Shown one piece after another: positions 10,641 to 19,623 of a stretch of DNA of 34,076 bases (position 1 is the stretch's first letter; each line of letters begins with the position of its first letter). The notes below the pieces were generated by a model. The model did no database searches. It was not told where the DNA came from and worked only from the letters and a program-made list of their open reading frames with translations. The translations under genes were made by a program, and so were the position numbers. This stretch comes from an uncultured Lachnospiraceae bacterium (GTDB lineage Bacteria > Bacillota > Clostridia > Lachnospirales > Lachnospiraceae), in the NCBI GenBank assembly GCA_947626945.1, contig CANQUC010000022.1, forward strand, positions 1 through 34,076. Direction: 5' to 3'.

Positions 10641-11345
10641 TCAGTCTCCCATCAGATATTCCAGAAACCGGATGGCGTTGTCGGTCTGCTGGGTGCTGAC
10701 ACAGATACTGAACACTGCCGGGACGATATAGGCCTTTTCCCTGACCAGCACAGGACTTTCTGACACGTCGATGCCGTAGGCGTGGCGGCCCGCGTCGCCT
10801 TTCCCGTCGGTGTACACAAGGAGATCCCGGTATTTTTCCAGATGGGCTTCATCCAGAATCTGTTCCAGATCCCCATAGGCGTCCATGGCCGCGTACTGGG
10901 TGTAGGTTTTGGTATCCTGCAGCACCACGTCCAGCCGCTTGGCGCCAAACATGGCAAGGAGCTTCTGGCTGGACATCATGCTCATCTGATCGGGTGTGGA
11001 ATAATTGATCATCATGGAGCAATCCATCACCGTGCGTTTGTTTTTGATGTCGATCTGCTTGGCCTTTATAAACTCGTCCATCAGCTCCGGTTCGTCCTGA
11101 TCCGACAGCTGGGTGTTGACAAAGGCGGCGTACAGCGCCACTTCCTTGTTGTTCTCAATGATCGTGGGAACAACTGTGGCGACCACTACAATGACGGCGA
11201 TCAGGCCGATGATCTTCCATTTATAATAATCCCAGATGTATTCCAGCTTTTTTTTGCCGGAAAGATCCCGGAAAGTGACCTTTTCTTTCTGGATCACATT
11301 TTTCAATTCGTCGTCCTTGATCTCCGGTTCCAGAGTCAGTCTCAT
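10641..11345 (-). CDS. Uncharacterised single-pass membrane protein, extracytoplasmic binding-protein-like region
   Basis: A 234-residue protein that I do not recognise to family level. The first ~45 residues are charged and cytoplasmic (KEKVTFRDLSGKKKLEYIWDYYKWK), followed by one helix, IIGLIAVIVVVATVVPTII. The rest should lie outside. The segment RLDVVLQDTKTYTQYAAMDA and the later DLLVYTDGKGDAGRHAYGID weakly recall extracellular solute-binding proteins, in which a 'DVV..D...Y...GA..DL' stretch is common; this is only an impression. GGGAG sits 7 bases before the start, and a promoter lies at 11380-11408. It is divergent from the gene at 11493. Confidence 0.7.
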   Translation of the reverse strand: MRLTLEPEIKDDELKNVIQKEKVTFRDLSGKKKLEYIWDYYKWKIIGLIAVIVVVATVVPTIIENNKEVALYAAFVNTQLSDQDEPELMDEFIKAKQIDIKNKRTVMDCSMMINYSTPDQMSMMSSQKLLAMFGAKRLDVVLQDTKTYTQYAAMDAYGDLEQILDEAHLEKYRDLLVYTDGKGDAGRHAYGIDVSESPVLVREKAYIVPAVFSICVSTQQTDNAIRFLEYLMGD

Positions 11346-11379
11346 GGTATCACTCCCAAAACATTCTGCTTTTCAATTC

Positions 11380-11408
11380 AGTATAACACAATCTGTAAAA
11401 AAAGTCAT
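11380..11408 (-). promoter_or_regulatory. Promoter of the minus-strand membrane protein
   Basis: On the minus strand ATGACT (11408-11403), a 17-bp spacer containing a T7 run, and TATACT (11385-11380), one base from consensus. It is about 35 bp upstream of the start codon. Confidence 0.55.
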
Positions 11409-11428
11409 AAAAAGATCAAAATAGGGGT

Positions 11429-11456
11429 TTGAAATTTGTGTGAACGACGTTATAAT
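11429..11456 (+). promoter_or_regulatory. Promoter of the 166-residue membrane protein
   Basis: TTGAAA (11429-11434), a 16-bp spacer and perfect TATAAT (11451-11456), 36 bp before the start codon. Divergent from the promoter at 11380-11408; only 20 bp separate the two -35 boxes. Confidence 0.7.
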
Positions 11457-11492
11457 GAATACAGGATGTGCTGCGGATAAAGGAGGAAGTCT

Positions 11493-11993
11493 ATGAATGA
11501 TATTTATGTAGAACAGCTTGTAAAGCGAAAGTCAGATTACAAAAATGCTTTTTATAAAGGTCTGCTGGTCTTTCTTGTGGCAGCGTTCGTCCTGATGGGC
11601 TTTTTCTTTTACCGGATCTTCCTGTTGGTTGCGTTTGGTATGGGAGTGGCCGTGTATTATCTGATGCAGCTGTTTGATATTGAGTTTGAGTATCTGTATG
11701 TGAACGGTGAGCTTGATTTTGACAAGATCTACGCGAAATCCAGAAGAAAACGGATCCTTACGGTGACCATGGCACATCTGGAGATGATGGCGGAAAAAGG
11801 CTCCCATCATCTGGATTCCCTGCGGACCATGCAATATAAAACCTATGATTTCAGCTCCGGCACGGAAGAAAGCACGGTTTACGAGATGTATATCCATACG
11901 GAAACAGAACTTTATCAGATCTTTTTTGAACCAAATGAGGAGATCGTGAATGCCATCCGGCAGATCAGCCCCAGAAAAGTGATTTTGGCTTGA
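11493..11993 (+). CDS. Small two-helix membrane protein, probable DUF6106 family
   Basis: A 166-residue protein of unknown function. After a short charged N-terminus (MNDIYVEQLVKRKSDYKN) it has two adjacent helices, about 21-41 (GLLVFLVAAFVLMGFFFY) and 43-62 (IFLLVAFGMGVAVYYLM). A soluble C-terminal half includes FEYLYVNGELDFDKIYAKSRRKR and ends in FFEPNEEIVNAIRQISPRKVIL. This pattern fits a family that I remember as DUF6106 from Lachnospiraceae; that name is from memory and moderately certain. AAAGGAGG precedes the start. Its stop codon overlaps the -35 box of the guaB promoter. Confidence 0.7.
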   Translation: MNDIYVEQLVKRKSDYKNAFYKGLLVFLVAAFVLMGFFFYRIFLLVAFGMGVAVYYLMQLFDIEFEYLYVNGELDFDKIYAKSRRKRILTVTMAHLEMMAEKGSHHLDSLRTMQYKTYDFSSGTEESTVYEMYIHTETELYQIFFEPNEEIVNAIRQISPRKVILA

Positions 11994-12018
11994 CATTGAC
12001 AGGCGGTTTTGTTACAAT
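11990..12018 (+). promoter_or_regulatory. Promoter of guaB, overlapping the upstream stop codon
   Basis: Perfect TTGACA at 11990-11995, 17-bp spacer, TACAAT at 12013-12018. The TGA stop of the preceding gene (11991-11993) lies inside the -35 box. No purine-repressor-like palindrome is obvious around it. Confidence 0.8.
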
Positions 12019-12039
12019 CTCAACATTATTTACTTCTAA

Positions 12040-13512
<1,473 letters not shown>

Positions 13513-13520
13513 AAATAAGA

Positions 13521-13564
13521 CGGACTGCCCGGGAGGAATACCAGATTCCTGCTGTGGCAGTCCG
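13521..13564 (+). other. Two-tier hairpin between guaB and fbp without a T-run
   Basis: CGGACTGCC (13521-13529) pairs with GGCAGTCCG (13556-13564), and inside it AGGAAT pairs with ATTCCT. The downstream bases are GCCTGCTATG, not Ts, so this is not a standard intrinsic terminator. It may be an mRNA-processing or regulatory structure, or a degenerate terminator. Confidence 0.6.
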
Positions 13565-13608
13565 GCCTGCTATGAAGATTGTTTGATGTGAAAAAGGGGG
13601 TTTTCATT

Positions 13609-15573
13609 ATGAGCTATGATATTCTGGAAGGACGTTACCTGCAAAGTATGGCGGATCTGTATCCCACCATTGCCAAAGCGTCCACAGAGATCATCAACCT
13701 GCAGTCAATCCTGAACCTGCCTAAGGGAACGGAGCATTTTCTGACGGATATCCACGGAGAATATGAATCTTTTCTCCATGTGCTGAAAAACGGTTCCGGT
13801 TCCGTGCGCCGCAAGATTGATGAAGAGTTTGGAAATTCCCTTTCAGAAAGAGATAAGAAGGCGCTGGCAACGCTGATCTATTATCCCAGAGAAAAAATGG
13901 ATCTGATCCGAAAAGAAGAAGACAATCTGGAGGACTGGTACAAGATCACCCTTTACCGGCTGATCCAGATGGCCCGCCGGGCTGCTTCCAAGTATACCAG
14001 ATCCAAGGTGCGGAAGGCTCTGCCAAAGGATTTTGCTTATGTGATTGAGGAACTGATCACGGAGAAAAGCGAGGTCAATGACAAGGAGGCCTATTATAAC
14101 GAGATCATCTATACCATTGTGCGGATCAAGCGGGCGGAGGAGTTTATCGTGGCCTTAAGCCAGCTGATCCAGCGTCTTGTTGTGGATCATTTACATATTG
14201 TGGGAGATATTTTTGACAGGGGCCCGGGCCCTCATATCATTATGGACACGCTGATGCGTTATCACTCTGTGGACGTGCAGTGGGGCAATCATGACGTGGT
14301 ATGGATGGGCGCGGCTTCCGGCCATCTGGCCTGTATTGCCAACGTGATCCGGTTGTCTGCCAAATACGGCAATCTGGATACGCTGGAGGAGGGCTACGGA
14401 ATCAACCTGATCCCCCTTGCCACCTTTGCTCTGGAAACCTATGGGGACGATCCCTGCGAATGCTTTGACATCAGCTACAATGAAAAGGAATATAATGTCA
14501 ACGATCTGGAGCTGGACCGGAAAATGCACAAGGCCATTACCATTATCCAGTTTAAGCTGGAGGGGCAGGTCATTATGCGCAACCCCTCTTTCAAAATGGA
14601 AAAGCGGCTGCTGCTGGATAAGATCGATCAGGAAAAGGGAACTGTGCTGGTAGAGGGAAAAGAATATCCGTTGATCGAAAAGAACTTCCCTACGTTGGAT
14701 CCAAAGGACCCCTACCGTCTTACCGAAGAGGAAACGGAAGTGATCAAGCGGCTTCAGGCGGCCTTTTTGCGCTCTGACAAGCTGCAGAAGCATGTGCGCT
14801 TTCTGTTTTCCAAGGGAAGTCTTTATAAGGTATACAACGGCAATCTGCTCTTTCACGGCTGCATTCCCCTGAACGCCGATGGCAGTTTTCGGAAGGTGCA
14901 GGTCTTTGACAAGGAATACAGCGGAAAAAGCCTTTATGATATTCTGGAGGTATATGCCCGGAAAGGATATTACAATGTACATAACCCGGAAGAACAGCAG
15001 AAAGGCCAGGATATTCTCTGGTTTATCTGGTCAAACGAAAATTCCCCGGTGTACGGCAAAGCCAAAATGGCCACCTTTGAGCGTTATTTCCTGACAGATC
15101 ACGACATAAAGGCAGAGGAGAAAAATCATTATTACCGGCTGATCAACAGAGAAGACGTTGTAAATAAGATTTTGAAAGAATTCGGACTGGATCCCGACCA
15201 TGCCCATATCATCAACGGGCATATGCCGGTTCAGTTAAAGAAAGGGGAGACGCCGGTGCGCTGCAACGGAAAGGTGCTGATCATAGACGGAGGCTTTTCC
15301 AAGGCCTATCAAAGTCAGACCGGCATCGCCGGCTACACCCTTGTATACAACAGCCACGGACTGCGCCTTGTGTCCCATAAGCCCTTTGAGTCAACGGAAA
15401 AAGCCATTATCAACGAAACGGATATCCATTCGGATTCGGTGATTCTGGAGTCTGTGGAGCGAAGAGAGCTGGTGGCGGATACGGACGACGGCAAGGAAAT
15501 GCAGATGCGGATCTTTGAGCTGGAGCAGCTGCTGGGCGCTTACAGAACCGGTGTGATTGCGGAGCGGACATAA
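13609..15573 (+). CDS. fbp: Fructose-1,6-bisphosphatase, class III (Firmicutes type)
   Basis: A 654-residue class III FBPase, the gluconeogenic phosphatase acting on fructose-1,6-bisphosphate. Start 13609 is used because AAGGGGG sits 8 bases upstream; a TTG at 13579 is in frame but has no ribosome site. The calcineurin-like metal centre is seen in LTDIHGEYESF, GDIFDRGPGPHIIMDTL, WGNHDVVWMGAASGHL and, late in the protein, INGHMPVQLKKGETPVRCNG. FHGCIPLNADG and IDGGFSKAYQ are also typical. The length and MSYDILEGRYLQSMADLYPT N-terminus match the B. subtilis type. Its stop is 3 bases from the end of hydF on the other strand, and no terminator separates them. Confidence 0.95.
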   Translation: MSYDILEGRYLQSMADLYPTIAKASTEIINLQSILNLPKGTEHFLTDIHGEYESFLHVLKNGSGSVRRKIDEEFGNSLSERDKKALATLIYYPREKMDLIRKEEDNLEDWYKITLYRLIQMARRAASKYTRSKVRKALPKDFAYVIEELITEKSEVNDKEAYYNEIIYTIVRIKRAEEFIVALSQLIQRLVVDHLHIVGDIFDRGPGPHIIMDTLMRYHSVDVQWGNHDVVWMGAASGHLACIANVIRLSAKYGNLDTLEEGYGINLIPLATFALETYGDDPCECFDISYNEKEYNVNDLELDRKMHKAITIIQFKLEGQVIMRNPSFKMEKRLLLDKIDQEKGTVLVEGKEYPLIEKNFPTLDPKDPYRLTEEETEVIKRLQAAFLRSDKLQKHVRFLFSKGSLYKVYNGNLLFHGCIPLNADGSFRKVQVFDKEYSGKSLYDILEVYARKGYYNVHNPEEQQKGQDILWFIWSNENSPVYGKAKMATFERYFLTDHDIKAEEKNHYYRLINREDVVNKILKEFGLDPDHAHIINGHMPVQLKKGETPVRCNGKVLIIDGGFSKAYQSQTGIAGYTLVYNSHGLRLVSHKPFESTEKAIINETDIHSDSVILESVERRELVADTDDGKEMQMRIFELEQLLGAYRTGVIAERT

Positions 15574-15576
15574 AGA

Positions 15577-16797
15577 TCACGGCAGCAAATCCGCAAGTCC
15601 GGGAAAGGGGCCAAGGCTCCTTTTGAGGATTCCGTGCATCTGCGCGATGGCAACGCCGTAATTGGTCATAGGCACCTTTTGGGCTTTCGCGTGACCGGCC
15701 CGATACCGCATTTCCCGCTCATTGAGCATACAGCCGCCGCAGTGGATCACAAGGGCGTAGGAAGACAGGTCGTCGGGAAATTCCCTGCCGGAGGTAAAGG
15801 AAAAGCGGATGTCTTTTTTGGCATATTCCCTGATCCAGGCAGGAAGCTTTACCGTGCCGATGTCGTCACACTGGCGATGGTGGGTACACCCCTCGCTGAT
15901 CAGTACCGTATCCCCGTCCTTTAGCCGGCTCAGCTGTGCCGCCCCTCGGACGGAATCGGACAGATTTCCTTTATATCGCGCGAACAGAATGGAAAAAGAG
16001 GTCAGCGGGATATCTTCCGGAGTGTCTTTTGCAACTTTTCCAAAAGCCTGGGAATCGGTGATAACGATCCTGGGCTTTTTTTCAAGAGAGGCCAGCGTCT
16101 CTTTCAGGCTCGTTTCCTTTGTGACGATGCTGATGGCGCCCGCTTCCAGAATGTCCCGGATGGTCTGCTGCTGTGGAAGAATCAGCCGTCCTTTTGGGGC
16201 GGCGGAATCAATGGGAACCACAAGTACCGCCAGGTCATTTGGAGACAAAAGATCCGAAACGATGGGTTTTTCAGCCGGATGGGAATCTTTTGCCAGACTG
16301 CCGATCCGTTCTTTCAGTTCCCGGATATTGGTTCCCAAAAGAGCGCTGACATAGATGGCGGGCTGATTGCTGTCCGTGTCTGTGTCCCCAGGCGCTTCTT
16401 TTTGCAGGTCCGCCTTATTATACGCAATGAGATAGTTAATGTCCCGTTCCTGAAACATGCCAATCAGATCCCGGTCTGCCTTTTGAAGCCCTTTTGTGGC
16501 GTCCGCTACCAGAACGGCAATATCAATGATCCGCAGCACTTCCATTGTTTTTTGAACCCGCAGGGCGCCCAGAACGCCGGTATCGTCTATGCCGGGTGTG
16601 TCAATGATCACCACGGGGCCCAGAGGGAGCAGCTCCATTGTTTTGCGCACCGGGTCGGTAGTGGTGCCCTTGACGTCCGAGACCAGAGAAAGGTTCTGTC
16701 CGGTGACCGCGTTGACAAGACTGGACTTCCCGCAGTTGCGGAGGCCGAAAAAGCCAATGTGCAGGCGCTGGGAAGATGCGGTGTCGTTTAAACTCAT
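15577..16797 (-). CDS. hydF: [FeFe]-hydrogenase maturation GTPase HydF
   Basis: A 406-residue scaffold GTPase on which the di-iron subcluster of the H-cluster is assembled before transfer to apo-hydrogenase. The GTPase domain has the P-loop GLRNCGKSS (about 18-26), DTPG (66-69) and NKAD (127-130). The C-terminal cluster domain has CTH (C304, H306) and, about 45 residues on, HCGGC (H352, C353, C356), the CxH...HCxxC ligand pattern of HydF. It is the last gene of a hydE-hydG-hydF operon, 15 bp after hydG. The motif order excludes Era/TrmE-type GTPases. Confidence 0.93.
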   Translation of the reverse strand: MSLNDTASSQRLHIGFFGLRNCGKSSLVNAVTGQNLSLVSDVKGTTTDPVRKTMELLPLGPVVIIDTPGIDDTGVLGALRVQKTMEVLRIIDIAVLVADATKGLQKADRDLIGMFQERDINYLIAYNKADLQKEAPGDTDTDSNQPAIYVSALLGTNIRELKERIGSLAKDSHPAEKPIVSDLLSPNDLAVLVVPIDSAAPKGRLILPQQQTIRDILEAGAISIVTKETSLKETLASLEKKPRIVITDSQAFGKVAKDTPEDIPLTSFSILFARYKGNLSDSVRGAAQLSRLKDGDTVLISEGCTHHRQCDDIGTVKLPAWIREYAKKDIRFSFTSGREFPDDLSSYALVIHCGGCMLNEREMRYRAGHAKAQKVPMTNYGVAIAQMHGILKRSLGPFPGLADLLP

Positions 16798-16812
16798 AAA
16801 AATCCTCCTTTA

Positions 16813-18261
16813 TCAGAACCGGAAATCCCGGCGGTTGGAGTTTTTGATATCTGTAATATTCTGCGCGGCGATCTGCCGTACTTTTTCTTTTGGAATCTTC
16901 TTCAGTTCCTGTTCAATCAGCTTATAACCGATCTCTTTTGTGTCCTCAGAAGCGTAATCCACCAGATATTCCGTCAGAGTCATCAGCGCGTTTGGATGAC
17001 AGCAGTTCTGGATCTGTCCCGATTTGCACAGGCTCATGAACCGGTCACCTGTACGGCCCTCCCGGTAACAGGCGGTACAGAAAGAGGGGATGTATCCCAG
17101 GCGCATAAGCCAGTTTACCACCTGGTCCAGGGTCCGCTGATCGGATACGTCAAACTGCTCGGAATCATGGGGCCGTTCCTCCTCGGTATAGCCTCCCACA
17201 GAGGTTCTGGAGGCGCCGCTGATCTGGGAAATGCCCAGCTTCAACGCCTGTTCCCTGACCTGCTGGGATTCTCTTGTGGAGATGATCATGCCGGTATAGG
17301 GAACCGCAATGCGGATGCAGGCAATAAGCCTTTCAAACAGCTGGTCGGAGATCCCGTTGTCAAAAACGTCAGGGTCGATATCATCCGCGTGTTTTACCCG
17401 GGGAACGCTGATGGTATGGGGGCCTACCCCATGTACAGCCTCCAGATGTTCCGCGTGCATCAGCAGTCCCACAAACTCATATTTGTACAGCTCCAGGCCA
17501 AATAAAACCCCGAGACCCACGTCGTCGATGCCGCCCTCCATGGCCCGGTCCATGGCTTCCGTATGATAATCGTAGTCATGCTTGGGTCCTGTGGGATGGA
17601 GTTTCAGATAGCTTTCTTTGTGATAGGTTTCCTGAAACAGAATGTAGGTGCCGATCCCCGCGTCTTTTAATTTCCGGTAATTTTCCACGGTGGTGGCGGC
17701 GATGTTTACGTTTACCCGCCGGATGGCGCCGTTTTTGTGCTGAATGCCGTAGATGGTATGAATAGAATCCAGAATGTATTCAATGGGGTTGTTTACCGGA
17801 TCTTCCCCGGCTTCAATGGCAAGACGCTTATGGCCCATATCCTGCAGGGCAATGACTTCTCGGCGGATTTCCTCCTGGGTCAGTTTCTTTCGCGTGATGT
17901 GTTTGTTTTTCATGTGATAGGGGCAGTAAAGGCAGCCGTTGACGCAGTAATTGGAAAGATAAAGGGGCGCAAACATGACGATGCGGTTTCCGTAATAAGC
18001 CAGTTTGATTTCCTCCGCGAGACGGTAGATTTTTTCTGTCATTTCAGGCAGGCCGCAAAGCAGCAGCACCGCGGCCTCTCTGTGGGTCAGCCCCCGGCAG
18101 ACTGTCCCGGAGGCAGTTTTCCGGGGACGTGCCTTGTCCAGAATGTCTTGTACCAGTTCCCGGTTGTATTTGTTTTCCTCCGCATAGGCAAGAGTGTCCA
18201 GAATTTCCTGGTTGTTGATGAATTCTTCCGCGTGAAGTGATTTTGGATCATAAATTGCCAT
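16813..18261 (-). CDS. hydG: [FeFe]-hydrogenase maturation radical SAM tyrosine lyase HydG
   Basis: A 482-residue radical SAM enzyme that splits tyrosine to supply CO and CN ligands for the H-cluster. The SAM cluster motif is CVNGCLYC (C106, C110, C113), followed by NKHITRKKLTQEEI, typical of HydG. The C-terminal auxiliary cluster has C395-TA-C398 and C421, exactly the CX2CX22C spacing of HydG, which separates it from the related tyrosine lyase ThiH. AAAGGA precedes the start. It lies 26 bp after hydE. One small departure is CPYH where CGYR is common after the cluster motif. Confidence 0.94.
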   Translation of the reverse strand: MAIYDPKSLHAEEFINNQEILDTLAYAEENKYNRELVQDILDKARPRKTASGTVCRGLTHREAAVLLLCGLPEMTEKIYRLAEEIKLAYYGNRIVMFAPLYLSNYCVNGCLYCPYHMKNKHITRKKLTQEEIRREVIALQDMGHKRLAIEAGEDPVNNPIEYILDSIHTIYGIQHKNGAIRRVNVNIAATTVENYRKLKDAGIGTYILFQETYHKESYLKLHPTGPKHDYDYHTEAMDRAMEGGIDDVGLGVLFGLELYKYEFVGLLMHAEHLEAVHGVGPHTISVPRVKHADDIDPDVFDNGISDQLFERLIACIRIAVPYTGMIISTRESQQVREQALKLGISQISGASRTSVGGYTEEERPHDSEQFDVSDQRTLDQVVNWLMRLGYIPSFCTACYREGRTGDRFMSLCKSGQIQNCCHPNALMTLTEYLVDYASEDTKEIGYKLIEQELKKIPKEKVRQIAAQNITDIKNSNRRDFRF

Positions 18262-18287
18262 GGTATTTTTTTCCTTTCTTTTATGTA

Positions 18288-19340
18288 TCAGAGGGACGCA
18301 TAATCGCCTCTGTCAATCACGATCTGATAGCCGATGGATGCCATTCTCTTCTTCAGGCATTGGAGGCATTCGGCGGCTTCGTCTCCGGTGCAGATCTTGT
18401 TGTCATAAAGCTCATACTTTTTCCGCACGGAAATGGGAGACAGATTGGGCATTACCACGTTTGCTCCGGATAAGATCCCCTTTTCCCTGCCCCTGGGATC
18501 AATGGTGCCAAGGGCGGTTGTGGCGGGAAGCAGTACAGACGGCAGGATCAGCCGGATGACGGACAGCAGATAACAGGTCAGCTCTGCCGTCCCCGGGGGA
18601 TGATCCCCATAGACGGTAGCCTGATGGGGGATAAAAGGCCCGATCCCGCACATGTGAGGCCGGAACGTTTCAATCAGCTTCAAATCCTCTGCCAGATGTC
18701 TGGCCGTCTGCCCGGGGGAACCCACCATAAAACCGCAGCCGGTCTGGTATCCGATTTCTTTAAGCTGTTTCAGGCAGGCAATCCGGTTTTCATAGGACAA
18801 TTCCCTTGGATGCAGGGAGCCGTAATGGATCGGATCCGCGGTTTCATGCCGCAGCAGATAGCGGTCCGCGCCGGCGTCAAACAGACGCTGATAGCTTTCT
18901 CTGGTCCGTTCGCCGAGAGAAAGGGTTACGGCACAGTCCGGAAACTTATTTTTAATAGCAGACAGAAGCCTTTCCAGAATCTCGTCGGTAAAAAATCCGT
19001 CTTCGCCGCCCTGCAGCACAAAGGTGCGAAATCCAAGGGCATAGCCCTGTCCGCAGCAGTCCAGTATATCCTCCAAAGTCAGCCGGTAACGCCGGCAGGA
19101 AGAATTGCTTTTTCGGATTCCGCAGTAGTAGCAGTCATTTTTGCAGATATTGCTGATCTCGATCAGTCCCCGGATGTATACGGTGTTGCCGTAAATGGAT
19201 TGGCGCAGGGCGGATGCCTTTTGAGCCAGGCATCTTGCGGCCTGAGGCGTGTAACCGTCGATCAGGGACTCATATTCCTCCAGGGTAAGGCTGTGGGTCT
19301 GCTCCAGTTTGTCAATCAGCTTCAACAGGTCCTTTTTCAT
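18288..19340 (-). CDS. hydE: [FeFe]-hydrogenase maturation radical SAM protein HydE
   Basis: A 350-residue radical SAM protein needed to build the H-cluster. The cluster motif is CKNDCYYC (C66, C70, C73), followed by GIRKSN; LQGGEDGFFTDE and GFMVGSPGQTARHLAEDL are the barrel motifs shared with BioB. Start 19340 (MKKDLLKLIDKLEQ) is chosen over the in-frame ATG at 19421, because a perfect promoter has its -10 at 19432-19427, which would put the transcription start at or just past 19421. AAGGA lies 10 bases before 19340. HydE and the pyrrolysine enzyme PylB are similar, but the hydG and hydF neighbours settle it. Confidence 0.93.
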   Translation of the reverse strand: MKKDLLKLIDKLEQTHSLTLEEYESLIDGYTPQAARCLAQKASALRQSIYGNTVYIRGLIEISNICKNDCYYCGIRKSNSSCRRYRLTLEDILDCCGQGYALGFRTFVLQGGEDGFFTDEILERLLSAIKNKFPDCAVTLSLGERTRESYQRLFDAGADRYLLRHETADPIHYGSLHPRELSYENRIACLKQLKEIGYQTGCGFMVGSPGQTARHLAEDLKLIETFRPHMCGIGPFIPHQATVYGDHPPGTAELTCYLLSVIRLILPSVLLPATTALGTIDPRGREKGILSGANVVMPNLSPISVRKKYELYDNKICTGDEAAECLQCLKKRMASIGYQIVIDRGDYASL

Positions 19341-19426
19341 TGCAGGTTGTTCCTTTGCTGTCAGATTGGAATCAGCGGCTTTTTCGAAAAGCAGGCGCCG
19401 CCGGATTCCCAGCGCGTCCATGGCAA

Positions 19427-19455
19427 ATTATAGCTCCAAACAAAAAAACTGTCAA
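19427..19455 (-). promoter_or_regulatory. Perfect-consensus promoter of the hydE-hydG-hydF operon
   Basis: On the minus strand TTGACA (19455-19450), a 17-bp spacer and TATAAT (19432-19427): consensus in all twelve positions. Transcription should start near 19420, giving a leader of about 80 bases before the ATG at 19340. Confidence 0.88.
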
Positions 19456-19518
19456 TAATAAGCCCGAAAGGAAATCAGGGACAGAGGATCTTGGAAAAAC
19501 GGATCGGAGCAGGAAAAA

Positions 19519-19547
19519 TTGACACAGGCGGATTTGTGGGATAAAAT
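19519..19547 (+). promoter_or_regulatory. Promoter of the TetR-type regulator
   Basis: Perfect TTGACA (19519-19524), 17-bp spacer, TAAAAT (19542-19547). The expected start is near 19554, at the edge of a palindrome at 19556-19571. Confidence 0.78.
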
Positions 19548-19555
19548 GGAAACTA

Positions 19556-19571
19556 GTCCGGACATCCGGAC
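19556..19571. promoter_or_regulatory. Palindromic candidate operator of the TetR-type regulator
   Basis: GTCCGGACATCCGGAC has perfect 6-bp arms around ACAT and sits at the expected transcription start. A further half-site, GTCCGG, is at 19605-19610 just before the ribosome site. TetR-family proteins usually repress their own gene through such sites; the link here is inference. Confidence 0.55.
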
Positions 19572-19623
19572 AGAATTATCAGAAAGCGCGGGCATAGTAT
19601 CCATGTCCGGAACGGAGAGCGGA

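Noticed and set aside
13579-13608. TTG start ten codons upstream for fbp
   Set aside because: No ribosome site before it, while AAGGGGG is correctly placed for ATG 13609.
19519-19623. 35-codon N-terminal extension of the TetR-type regulator
   Set aside because: The extension begins in the -35 box of the gene's own promoter and has no family similarity; the HTH begins right after ATG 19624.
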